In this document: piece after piece, positions 8,536 through 17,162 of the stretch
Numbering within the stretch: the stretch's first letter is position 1
Layout: each line of letters begins with the position of its first letter
Virus record (IMG/VR): IMGVR_UViG_3300047510_001118
Coordinates: 186,001-250,000 of that record
Length of the DNA stretch: 64,000 nt
Source: a virus
Strand: one strand, 5' to 3'
Program-made: the position numbers and the translations under genes
Notes under the pieces: generated by a model
The model's input: the letters and a program-made list of their open reading frames with translations, nothing else
Database searches by the model: none
What the model was told of the DNA's origin: nothing

Positions 8536-11500
8536 TTATCCTAAAATTAACGCATACGTAACCGCGATATCTTCAGCAGTTGCGCCATTAATGCCGCCGC
8601 CAGCACCTGCAGCAGAGTCCCAACTAAGACCATTAAAAATTTCTAATTGTTTAATCTGTGAATTATAGCGTGTCATACCAAGTACTGCATATGTTGGACG
8701 CTGTACACTGTCACCAGTCGGTACTACAAATCCATTTGAACCAGCAATTTTAAAATATCCAGATCCTGTCTGTGTAATTGTAGTTATGCTATCTGCGACC
8801 GTGTTGGTAATTATATTGTCTTTAATCGCAAAGTTTGCCAGTTTAATAGATCCTGTTCCTGTGGCATTAAATGCTAGATCAGTGTTATTAGACAACGGGC
8901 TAATAGTATTGCCATCAATAACAATATTATCAACTTCAACTCTACTTGTTTCTAATCTTGTGGCTGTTAAGTTGGCTGTTAGATTACTATTATTGTAAAA
9001 TCTAATTGTATCGTCGTTGGCGCCAGGCGTTAATTCTGCTGTGATGTAGGTATTTTCATCTAAGTCTGTAACTCTACTATCTAAACGAATCCAATCGGTA
9101 CCGTCGTAACCTTCGTATCGATTTAATGTTGTGTTAAATCGAATCATACCAGCCAGAGGTGTCAGCGGACGTTCCCCTGTAGTTCCTATAGGAATGATAA
9201 TACTTTGATCTGAATCAATAACTATGCTCTTGCCTGTTCCAGGTTGTAAAACAATATCGCTTGTTGAGTTTGATGCTATAACATTTGTGCTGAAATCAAA
9301 TTCTTCAATACGTATTACACCACTGCCGTTAGCAATAAGTTCTAAATCAGAATTGGTTAACGTGGTTTTAATTTGATTATCATTGATTAAAATGTCGCCG
9401 TTAAAAAATTCGTCGCTGGTAATTCTACCTGTGTTATTGAGCGTTGCTGTAGAAATAGTTCCGTCAACAGTTAAATTTTGATCAATAAGAACATTATTTG
9501 ATGGTATATAGACCTTACCAGTACCGTTGGCTATTAATCTTAAATTGCTGTTAGTAACTGTAGTGGTTATTTCATTGTCGTCAATCTTAATATCTTGGAA
9601 TTGGGCAACATCGCCTACAGTTAAATTTGTGTCGATTTCAACACTGCCTGTAACTGTAGTATTACCAATTTGATTTATGTTTCCAGTTATTCCAACTGTG
9701 CCTACTATAGTTGTATTAGATAATGTAGTAGTTCCCTGTACAGTTAATCCCTGATTAATCAGTACATCACTGCCTGATACAATAACTTTACCTGTACCAT
9801 TAGCATCTAAAATTAAATCAGCATCTTCTACATTTGTTACAATAGAATTATTATTAATTGTAATTTGATCAATAATACTTTGACCTAAATAAGCATTAGA
9901 CCATTTTAATAAACTAGTTCCTAACTTATAAGTTTCAGTGGCATCAGGTACTATATTGCTGATAATTCCGCCAACAAACTGAATAGTGTCAGTATCTTGA
10001 TCGCCTAAGATAATGTTTCCGCCAATGGTTACATTACCAACTACATCTAAATTTCCTGTGATGTTTACGTTGTTTTGTAAATTAATTTCGTCACTGGCGG
10101 CAACGATGTTTACATCGCCGCTAAGGCTTGATAAGGTATTGCCACTTAGTCTTAAATTACCAGTGTCAATTCTTGTACCGTCAATATAGGTAGTATTAGT
10201 GCCGTCACTGAATGTAACACCATTTTGAGAAACAATGTTAAAGTTTGCTGTGGTAAATTCTACAGTGCCAGCGGCTTGATTAACATAAAACAAGTCACCA
10301 ACACGGAAGTCACCTCTGTGATCAACTGAACTATAATAAATCTTTGCGCCGTTGAGTTCGACTACTTCGTTTTCTTGTATAACATAAGTTGGATCATTGT
10401 CAACACGATATCCAACGCCAATGTAGGCTAAGTTTTGTCCAATTAGATATGCTATGACGCCTATACCATCACCGTAGACTCCGTAGTTGCCGTAGATTGC
10501 CGCACTACCTATTGCTCGAATTTCTGTACCAAAGTCGCTGTAATCTAACAGAGTAATTGCCGTGGCCGCGCCGCCGGCGCTGGTTCTAATATCTTGTGGT
10601 AATAAAGTGTCATCAACAAATACTGTTGAATTGTTATCCCCATTAAATCTAGCCATTAAGACAGTGTAACTGTCGTTAACTACTGTTGATGTTGGAGGTG
10701 TAAATGTTGAGTTGTATCTTGATATACCTTTACTAATTCTTAAATCGTCAATATAACCGTGAAAGTTTAAATCACCTGTAAATCTTGATCCAATTGTTAA
10801 CGGGCTTTGAACGTATGTTGTTGTATCAGTCCAAGTAGAACCAATTTGATTACCATTTAAAAACATCTTAGTACTAGTACCACTTCTAGAAACTGCTATA
10901 TGATACCATGTACCTGCTGACATTCCGCTAACACCGCTAATTCGTGTAGTATTATTAACAGTATAAACTAATGATCCGCCGGCTGTTATTTGAATCCAAG
11001 GTGCTGATTGATTAGTTGTTGTTCTAAAATCAAGAAGACTAATACCAAATCCTGTAGTTGATCTGTAAAACCAACCTTCGACTGTAAAGTCTCCAGTGCC
11101 AAAATTAAAATCAGAATTACTTGCTATAGTTGCGTAGTCACCAACACCATCTAATGCCAAACTGGCTGTACCAAATTTCTTTTCTGCTGTTGATAGTTTA
11201 GCGTTTCCGTAGGCTGTAATAGTCTTTCCGCCTCTCTCAAACTGTGTTTCTAATCCGGTAATTTTTCCTGTTAGATAAATTTTGCCGTCAGCATCAATTT
11301 TATTAATTACACCAGAACCTAATAAAGTAGTTCCATCTGTATCGTAATAACTTAATGTATTACCTACAGCAAAAGTTCCAGTTTGTCCTGTTAGACGTAG
11401 TTCAGTTTTTCCTGCGCCGGCAAAACCTGTGCTACCACTAGTGGCATAAAAACTACGATTAGCAAAATATGTAAATGAGTTTAACCACTCAATGCGTGTA

Positions 11501-12753
11501 CCGTTGGTTGTAACTATACAATCAACGCCCGGAGTAATAAAGGTTACTGAATGGAATAAGCAACTGGCTTCTTTAGAGTTGGCGGCTACTACTGCGCCGT
11601 CTAAATATGCTCCGCGGCCAGCGTCCCCTGCGGCAAAGCCTCTTGGATCTAAACCTGTTGTTGTTGATCCTTGGGTAATAACTGTGATATTTCGTATGTA
11701 AGGACTGCGACTAGATGCTACAAAATTTGTAGCAAATTTAAAAGCATATCCGGTATTATTTGTGCTGTTGTAGAAAAAATTTGCTATTGTTACATCTTCT
11801 ATAGTAACTTCGCCGTTGAGCAATATAGCATCTAAATCATTAGTAGCCAAGGTTGGTTCAATCTTAACTGATCGAATTCCAGCACCTTTGAGCGTTACTC
11901 CAGTGGGTATTGTTAGAGGAAATATTTCTGAATATACACCTGGATAAACAAATACAGTGTCGCCAGCAGAGGCTTCACTTAGAGCATGAGCTATAGTTCT
12001 AAAAGGATCATTTTGATGATCACCCGAGTATGTATCGTTGCCGTTTTGTGCTACATACCAAATTTTGCCCTGTGTTAAATTTAAATTAATTCCGTCAACT
12101 ATAATGTCGCCTGTGACAATTACGTCACTGAACAAGTTGTTTGTATATAAATCTGCCCAACGTTTATCAGTGGTACCTAGTTTATATTCGTTGTCTAAAT
12201 CGGGGATTATATCGCTGGCTACGTCAGCATTAAAATCAATGCTGTCAGTGTCAGCATCTCCTAGTTGTATACTACCATCTGCTGTAATATTGCCTGTAGC
12301 GTGTATGTTTCCATTAACTGTTAAATCAGAAAATACTTCTACTGATCCAGAACCGTTAGGTCTTAGTTCTAGATCTGTGTTTGTTGAATTAGTACTGATT
12401 ATTTTACCAGCAATATCAATATCGCCAACTCGAAGTTTATTTTGATATACTACAGGTGTGCTTGATCCTGCTGGACTTAGAAATAATGTATCTTCAGGTG
12501 TTGAGATGGTTGTACCTGAGATTGAAATATCTGCGATGTTTGCTAGTGTGTCAACTACTAAGTTTGTAGTTCTAGTAACACCGTTAACGGTTAAAGTATG
12601 AGTGGGGTCGTTAGTCTTTATACCAACTCTGTGGTTGGCGGAGTTAGAGTCTACTACTTTTAGGTATATGAGGTCTGTCTCAAAGGCTAGGTCCACACCT
12701 TGGCGTAGAAGATTTGCCTTTAAGAGCGGACCGGAAATGCGACCAACGGTCAT
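8536..12753 (-). CDS. Long fibre-like virion protein with beta-helix and LamG-like insert
   Basis: A 1405-residue protein with a strong AAAAGGAGTG ribosome site. Its ends match the neighbouring 12902-16192 gene: N-terminal GRISG-LLK-NLLRQGVDLAFE-DLIYL and C-terminal Y-LILG. Residues about 225-445 look like a pectin-lyase-type beta-helix start (GKIWYVAQNGNDTYSGDHQN, then GDTVFVYPGVYSE). Residues about 447-740 hold an insert absent from the paralogue, including a LamG-like jelly roll. The second half carries repeated blocks of TTNSNLRLIANGTGKV type and two copies of the module P.G....RP.....G..R(Y/F)N......E...G..W. This suggests a trimeric side fibre with a glycan-binding head. It is preceded by a late promoter and a structured leader, so expression is probably late. 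The exact location in the virion is unknown. Confidence 0.75.
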   Translation of the reverse strand: MTVGRISGPLLKANLLRQGVDLAFETDLIYLKVVDSNSANHRVGIKTNDPTHTLTVNGVTRTTNLVVDTLANIADISISGTTISTPEDTLFLSPAGSSTPVVYQNKLRVGDIDIAGKIISTNSTNTDLELRPNGSGSVEVFSDLTVNGNIHATGNITADGSIQLGDADTDSIDFNADVASDIIPDLDNEYKLGTTDKRWADLYTNNLFSDVIVTGDIIVDGINLNLTQGKIWYVAQNGNDTYSGDHQNDPFRTIAHALSEASAGDTVFVYPGVYSEIFPLTIPTGVTLKGAGIRSVKIEPTLATNDLDAILLNGEVTIEDVTIANFFYNSTNNTGYAFKFATNFVASSRSPYIRNITVITQGSTTTGLDPRGFAAGDAGRGAYLDGAVVAANSKEASCLFHSVTFITPGVDCIVTTNGTRIEWLNSFTYFANRSFYATSGSTGFAGAGKTELRLTGQTGTFAVGNTLSYYDTDGTTLLGSGVINKIDADGKIYLTGKITGLETQFERGGKTITAYGNAKLSTAEKKFGTASLALDGVGDYATIASNSDFNFGTGDFTVEGWFYRSTTGFGISLLDFRTTTNQSAPWIQITAGGSLVYTVNNTTRISGVSGMSAGTWYHIAVSRSGTSTKMFLNGNQIGSTWTDTTTYVQSPLTIGSRFTGDLNFHGYIDDLRISKGISRYNSTFTPPTSTVVNDSYTVLMARFNGDNNSTVFVDDTLLPQDIRTSAGGAATAITLLDYSDFGTEIRAIGSAAIYGNYGVYGDGIGVIAYLIGQNLAYIGVGYRVDNDPTYVIQENEVVELNGAKIYYSSVDHRGDFRVGDLFYVNQAAGTVEFTTANFNIVSQNGVTFSDGTNTTYIDGTRIDTGNLRLSGNTLSSLSGDVNIVAASDEINLQNNVNITGNLDVVGNVTIGGNIILGDQDTDTIQFVGGIISNIVPDATETYKLGTSLLKWSNAYLGQSIIDQITINNNSIVTNVEDADLILDANGTGKVIVSGSDVLINQGLTVQGTTTLSNTTIVGTVGITGNINQIGNTTVTGSVEIDTNLTVGDVAQFQDIKIDDNEITTTVTNSNLRLIANGTGKVYIPSNNVLIDQNLTVDGTISTATLNNTGRITSDEFFNGDILINDNQIKTTLTNSDLELIANGSGVIRIEEFDFSTNVIASNSTSDIVLQPGTGKSIVIDSDQSIIIPIGTTGERPLTPLAGMIRFNTTLNRYEGYDGTDWIRLDSRVTDLDENTYITAELTPGANDDTIRFYNNSNLTANLTATRLETSRVEVDNIVIDGNTISPLSNNTDLAFNATGTGSIKLANFAIKDNIITNTVADSITTITQTGSGYFKIAGSNGFVVPTGDSVQRPTYAVLGMTRYNSQIKQLEIFNGLSWDSAAGAGGGINGATAEDIAVTYALILG
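10534..11415 (-). other. LamG-like domain insertion within a fibre gene
   Basis: Compared with the paralogue at 12902-16192, this gene has about 294 extra codons between the shared GFAG and FG.EIR.IGSA motifs. The insert contains KFGTASLALDGVGDYATI, GDFTVEGWFYR, WYHIAVSRSG.S and LTIGSRFTGDLNFHGYIDDL, the usual strand order of LamG/concanavalin-type jelly rolls (Laminin_G_3-like). Such domains commonly bind sugars; binding here is inferred. Confidence 0.75.
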
Positions 12754-12765
12754 AAATCACTCCTT

Positions 12766-12874
12766 TTAACCCCGTGTTTCACGGTTAACCAATTTTGGAT
12801 TTCTCCGCAGCCGCTTTGACGGCTCTTTGCTGGTTTACCACAGTTTAACCATACAAGGATTGGTCGTCCTTGTA
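12766..12874 (-). promoter_or_regulatory. Structured mRNA leader with four hairpins
   Basis: Between the late promoter and the ribosome site of the 8536-12753 gene the transcript can form four hairpins in a row: TACAAGGA/TCCTTGTA (12852-12859 with 12867-12874), TGGT/ACCA (12831-12840), AGCCG/CGGCT (12809-12824) and CCGTG/CACGG extended by TTAA/TTAA (12766-12788). None is followed by a T-run, so they look like leader structure, not terminators. Confidence 0.55.
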
Positions 12875-12882
12875 ATCAGTAG

Positions 12883-12890
12883 TATTTATC
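12883..12890 (-). promoter_or_regulatory. T4-like late promoter GATAAATA
   Basis: The minus strand reads GATAAATA, seven of eight matches to the T4 late promoter TATAAATA, in the gap between two leftward fibre genes and about 130 bases before the ATG at 12753. The sequence around it (GGATAAATACTA) is repeated exactly at the post-capsid promoter at 19041-19048, which strengthens the call. It would be used by the gp55 sigma factor encoded here. Confidence 0.65.
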
Positions 12891-12901
12891 CGTTTGGGTT
12901 T

Positions 12902-15900
12902 TTAACCTAGTATTAAGTTCCATAGATAGGAAAGATCTTCCATCTGTTGACCAGTAACATTACCGCCCACGCCGCCCGAATTAATCCAAGAAGTTCCGTC
13001 CCAGATTTCAATGTACTCGCGCTCTATGTTATAGCGTGTTTCACCAATTTCTGGAGTAGGGGTGCGGTCAGCATCGTTACCATAGGGTATAATAAAACCG
13101 TCAGTACCGGTGAGTCTTACGTATCCGTTTCCGGTGGCGGATAGTGTTATAGCCGTTGATAGGTCATTTTGAATTTCATTAGAATCAAAAGTAATAGACT
13201 CAAATCTATTAAGTCCTGTACCTGTGGGAGTTAAAAATAGATCGGCATTATTGGCTGAGATTAAAGAGTTATCAAACTCTAGATTGTCTACATAAAGGCC
13301 ATTAATTCTCATACCTGCTGTGGTAATTTCCATAGCGGCCACAGTGCCGGCAACAAAATTTAATACATTTGTTGTCTTACTGGCTTTGACTGAAGTTTCT
13401 CTATCTGCTGAAAATACGCCGCCGAGCCCTCTACTAGTAATTCCGTCAAATCCTTCAAAAGTGCTGTCAGCAGTATTAAATCTTAAATCGCCCTGTGCTT
13501 TATTTGCCAGAGGTCTATTTAAATTATTTCCAACTGGTATTTTTAAACTGCCAGTAGAGTCTAAATCTGTGTTTTTAACAGTGCCCGGACGTAGTATAAT
13601 ATTATCTGTATTTTTAATAGTATTACTAACAATTTCTTGAGTTTCAACAAATACACTGCCTAAATTATCAGCAATAAAAATTAAATTAGAATTAAGTTTT
13701 GTTGTTGCTATTGAATTATCGTTAATTAAAATATCAGTAGAATAAAATTCATCCGATGTTGTTCTATTAGCAACAGTAATACCGTTTGTAGTTGTTGTAC
13801 TTAGAGCAGTTAAATTGTTATCTATGTCAAGATCGCTGTTTGAAATAACAATAGAGCCAGTACCGTTGGCTTTAATAACTAAATCTGTGTTTAAATTTGT
13901 TACCGTAATATTATTAGTTTGTATTCTTATCTGTGGCAGATAAACTATTTGATCAACAGTTAGATTATTTGTAACTGCTAAAAATCCGCTACTGTCAATA
14001 CTTCCGGTTACGTTTCTAGTTCCAGTATGATTGACTAGCCCAGTAATATTCGTAGTTCTAATATTGCTTTGTCCAACTACATCAACATTTTGATTAACTT
14101 GTACATTGCTAGTTGGTATAACTACTGTGCCCGTGCCATCGGAAGTTAAAATTAAATCAGTGTTTAACGAATTAATAGTTATTACATTGTCATAAAGTCT
14201 TACACTGTCTATATTTGCTTCAACTGTGTGTAGTTCTTGCCATACTTTTGTACTTGATCCTAACGCATAAGAATCATTGACATCTGGAACAAAGTCTTGT
14301 GATATATCTGAGAAAAATTTAATAGTATCAGTGGATTGATTGCCTAATGTTAGACCACCATCGATACTAAAATCTCCGGTAATAGATACGTTTTTTTCAG
14401 CGTTAACATTTTGAGTTAGATTAATTGTTCCGCTGGCAGCGTTAACATTTAAGTTTCCTGAGAGTGATTCAAATGTATTTCCTTGTAATCTTAGATTACC
14501 AGTACGAATTAAACTGAAATCAATATAAGTTATTTCGTCACCGATGCCCACAGTCAACGAACTAATATTATCTAGATTGATTCCCGAAGTATCAAAACTA
14601 ACTGTACCGTCTTCCAAGTTAGCAAAAAACGCATCACCTATACGCCATGTACCTTCATGGTCTTGGCTTTGATAATAAATTTTTCCTGAATTTAATTCCT
14701 GTGTTTCATTGGCTTGTATAACCAATGTTTTGTCATTGCTAGTATCTTTGCCTGTACCAATATAGGCAAAGTTATGCTGTATTAGATACATCAACGTACT
14801 AGCGCCATCTGCTACAGCACCGTATGTTCCGTAGATATTGGCTGATCCAATGCTACGAATTTCTGCTCCGAATTTAACTGCGAGGCCCGCAAATCCCAAC
14901 AAACCGTCTGTGGCATATAAGCCTCGACTAGCGTAATAAGTGAAAGAATTTAACCATTCAACTCGTACACCGTTAGTCATTGTAATCGCATCAACACCCG
15001 GTGTAATAAATGTCACTGCGTGGAAAAGCATACTGGCTTCGTTAGATGTTGACAGTGCTTGACTACCGTCTACTAACGCACCTCGACCGGCGTCACCGCT
15101 GTCAAATCCTCTTGGATCTATTTCTGAGATCACTGAGCCTTTTGTAATTACAGTTATATTTTTAACATATGGACTACGACTAGTAACACTAAATCCTGAA
15201 TCAAAACTAAAAGCATAACCTGGACTATAAAAGTCTGCTACAGTAAGATCACTGATTGTAGTCTGTCCGTTAAGTACAAAGGCGTTATTAGTATTAGTTG
15301 CCGGTGTTGGTATTACTTTAACTGATCTAATACCGAATCCATTAACTGATATTCCTTCATTTACTATTAAAGGAAATTGTTCAGTGTATGTTCCTGGATA
15401 GATAAAAACCGTATCACCAGATGTTGCTTGACTTAAAGCGTGTTTAATTGTAGCAAATGCTCCGTTTTGGTGCTCACCGTCGTTGGTGTCTAAGCCGTTG
15501 GTTGCTACATACCAAATTTTACCCTGTCTAAGTGCTAGATCAATACCGGCATCAGTTTGTAATTGTTCTGTAGTTAACAACTGCCCATTAATTAAAACAG
15601 AATGTGTTTCACTCCATCTTCGATCTGCGCGACCAAGATTGTATGTATAGTGTTGATCCGGCACAATGTCGCTGGCAATGTCTGCGTTGAATGTCACTGA
15701 ATCTGAGTCATTGTTTCCAAATATAATAGTTCCATCTAAGGTAATATCGCCTGTGGAATGTATACTTCCTGATACATTTAGATCATTAAAGACTTTAACT
15801 TCGCCAGTACCATTGGGTCTAATTTCTATGTCTGTATTAGCAGTGTAAGAAGAAATATCATTATTTTTAAGTTCTAAGTCAGCAGTTTTATTAGATGGTA

Positions 15901-16192
15901 CTTGAACTTGTTGGCCGGCAGATATCGTTAGACTACCAAATACAGTAGTGATGTTATTGTCAATTATTCTTAGATTACCAGAAAAATACGAAGTGTCTAC
16001 TAGCAATTCAGGACTGTTAGTTGTTCCTGTAACTGTGAGATCGTGGGTTGGACTAGATGTTCTAATACCTACTTTATTAGATTCTACATCTAGATAAATT
16101 AAATCGTTTTCAAATGCTAGATCAACCCCTTGTCTTAAAAGGTTGTTTTTAAGCATTATACCTGAAATTCTACCAAGGGTGTCTGCTGGCAT
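12902..16192 (-). CDS. Long fibre-like virion protein, paralogue without LamG insert
   Basis: The start is the ATG at 16192, giving 1096 residues; a TTG at 16207 is in frame but lies inside the likely ribosome site (TTGGAG), so it was rejected. N-terminus MPADTLGRISGIMLKNNLLR and C-terminus ending LSYLWNLILG match the 8536-12753 protein. A beta-helix-like region (GKIWYVATNGLDTNDGEHQN, GDTVFIYPGTYTEQ) follows, then long repeats with the pattern (L/I)(I/L)..(G/N)GTG.(V/I)....(V/I)..N. Two P.G....RP/T...G..R(Y/F)N modules sit near the C-terminus (coding DNA about 13470-13545 and 13025-13095). It probably forms an elongated fibre. Tandem duplication with the next gene is clear; receptor specificity is unknown. 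Confidence 0.75.
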   Translation of the reverse strand: MPADTLGRISGIMLKNNLLRQGVDLAFENDLIYLDVESNKVGIRTSSPTHDLTVTGTTNSPELLVDTSYFSGNLRIIDNNITTVFGSLTISAGQQVQVPSNKTADLELKNNDISSYTANTDIEIRPNGTGEVKVFNDLNVSGSIHSTGDITLDGTIIFGNNDSDSVTFNADIASDIVPDQHYTYNLGRADRRWSETHSVLINGQLLTTEQLQTDAGIDLALRQGKIWYVATNGLDTNDGEHQNGAFATIKHALSQATSGDTVFIYPGTYTEQFPLIVNEGISVNGFGIRSVKVIPTPATNTNNAFVLNGQTTISDLTVADFYSPGYAFSFDSGFSVTSRSPYVKNITVITKGSVISEIDPRGFDSGDAGRGALVDGSQALSTSNEASMLFHAVTFITPGVDAITMTNGVRVEWLNSFTYYASRGLYATDGLLGFAGLAVKFGAEIRSIGSANIYGTYGAVADGASTLMYLIQHNFAYIGTGKDTSNDKTLVIQANETQELNSGKIYYQSQDHEGTWRIGDAFFANLEDGTVSFDTSGINLDNISSLTVGIGDEITYIDFSLIRTGNLRLQGNTFESLSGNLNVNAASGTINLTQNVNAEKNVSITGDFSIDGGLTLGNQSTDTIKFFSDISQDFVPDVNDSYALGSSTKVWQELHTVEANIDSVRLYDNVITINSLNTDLILTSDGTGTVVIPTSNVQVNQNVDVVGQSNIRTTNITGLVNHTGTRNVTGSIDSSGFLAVTNNLTVDQIVYLPQIRIQTNNITVTNLNTDLVIKANGTGSIVISNSDLDIDNNLTALSTTTTNGITVANRTTSDEFYSTDILINDNSIATTKLNSNLIFIADNLGSVFVETQEIVSNTIKNTDNIILRPGTVKNTDLDSTGSLKIPVGNNLNRPLANKAQGDLRFNTADSTFEGFDGITSRGLGGVFSADRETSVKASKTTNVLNFVAGTVAAMEITTAGMRINGLYVDNLEFDNSLISANNADLFLTPTGTGLNRFESITFDSNEIQNDLSTAITLSATGNGYVRLTGTDGFIIPYGNDADRTPTPEIGETRYNIEREYIEIWDGTSWINSGGVGGNVTGQQMEDLSYLWNLILG

Positions 16193-16210
16193 GTAATTAA
16201 TCTCCAATAA

Positions 16211-16218
16211 TATTTATT
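16211..16218 (-). promoter_or_regulatory. Possible late promoter AATAAATA within an inverted repeat
   Basis: The minus strand reads AATAAATA, 18 bases before the ATG at 16192. It is part of a perfect 7-bp inverted repeat CCAATAA-TAT-TTATTGG at 16204-16220. Start of transcription six or so bases downstream would fall at the ribosome site, so either the leader is extremely short or this is a hairpin and not a promoter. Confidence 0.35.
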
Positions 16219-16245
16219 GGATATTTTACTATTAAAGACTGTAGG

Positions 16246-16815
16246 TTAACGATCGAAACCGTGTATTACGGTCACAGGTTTGCCGTAGGGCACTGCTTCT
16301 GAGAATTTAACATATCGACCCGCAGGATATGTTGTAGCACCTAGATAAAATGCTCCTGTAGGGGCACCCGGTGGGTTGTCAACTAGGGTGTAATTTGTAG
16401 TTGATATTTGAAAAACGTTTTCCACAAATACCATAATATTCTGTGGATTTGCTAGTTCAGGATAGGGAAATTTAGGATCGCCTGAATTTAATGGACCAAA
16501 GTATTCTTCAATGTCGTCACCTAACCAAGGACCTTGCTGTGTTACAAGTCCTGGTTCGTTGAATCGTACTCTGCGCCATTCGTTGTCTTTTCGCATTTCA
16601 AATTCTGGATCACCATAGTTGTTATAATCAGTATTGTATCGTACCATACCGTTGAGGTTACCAGTTACTGATGTAGTTGGACGCTCAGTGTTACTTCCTC
16701 GTGGCACTAACAGTGCGTTGTTAGTGTCCATAGTTACTTCGCCGTCATCTTGTACTGCTAGATTATTGTCGCTAACGTTGCGGAAGTTAATTTGATTTTT
16801 CTTTAAAAACTTCAT
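16246..16815 (-). CDS. Virion-associated protein with shared RP-RYN fibre module
   Basis: A 189-residue soluble protein. It begins MKFLKKNQINFRNVSDNNLA and carries LLVPRGSNTERPTTS followed by GMVRYNTDYNN and an EFEMRKDNEWRRV segment, a version of the P.G....RP...G..RYN...E...G..W module seen near the C-terminus of the two large fibre proteins downstream. The C-terminal half is rich in Pro, Gly and Tyr. Its ATG overlaps the stop of the preceding gene by one base (TAATG), so translation is probably coupled. It is likely a small fibre or adaptor protein; no named family is recognised. Confidence 0.6.
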   Translation of the reverse strand: MKFLKKNQINFRNVSDNNLAVQDDGEVTMDTNNALLVPRGSNTERPTTSVTGNLNGMVRYNTDYNNYGDPEFEMRKDNEWRRVRFNEPGLVTQQGPWLGDDIEEYFGPLNSGDPKFPYPELANPQNIMVFVENVFQISTTNYTLVDNPPGAPTGAFYLGATTYPAGRYVKFSEAVPYGKPVTVIHGFDR

Positions 16816-17153
16816 TATGATACTCTCATTGAACTCACGGTCACTGTTAGTCTATCGTTAGCGTTTGAAGATTTGGCGTGTACTCTTTCGCCTGTTGACA
16901 ATACTATTTTTTCTGTGTCAAATGTAAAAGTTTCGCCGGCAGGAATAGTTAAGTTATTAACAACTTTATATACGGAACTTACTGCGGCCGGATCCGGTGC
17001 TAACAGCCACAAATCTAAAACTTCATCGCTGGTTGAATAGTTACAGAAAATCATGCAGGTAACAGCGTATTCTCTCTCGTCTGTTCCGGGAGTGCCTGGA
17101 CAGGTATAAACGTCCTGTCCTAATGTTGTAATTAATGTGCTGTTAATTGCCAT
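16815..17153 (-). CDS. Small beta-sandwich virion protein, unknown
   Basis: A 112-residue protein with ribosome site AAGGATTAAAA. It opens MAINSTLITTLGQDVYTCPG and contains AVTCMIFCNYS, then LTIPAGETFTFDTEKIVLST and a final hydrophobic strand LTVTVSSMRVS. The strand pattern and the IPAGE turn parallel the 109-residue protein at 8202-8531. The stop overlaps the next ATG by one base. It lies among fibre and virion genes in a leftward late cassette. A small decoration, adaptor or fibre-tip protein is a reasonable inference, not an established assignment. Confidence 0.6.
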   Translation of the reverse strand: MAINSTLITTLGQDVYTCPGTPGTDEREYAVTCMIFCNYSTSDEVLDLWLLAPDPAAVSSVYKVVNNLTIPAGETFTFDTEKIVLSTGERVHAKSSNANDRLTVTVSSMRVS

Positions 17154-17162
17154 TTTTAATCC

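Noticed and set aside
12038-12445. 135-codon ORF antisense to the long fibre gene
   Set aside because: Lies wholly inside a well-supported gene and shows no family motif or ribosome site.
16193-16207. TTG start five codons upstream for the 12902-16192 gene
   Set aside because: The TTGGAG is itself the ribosome site for the ATG at 16192.
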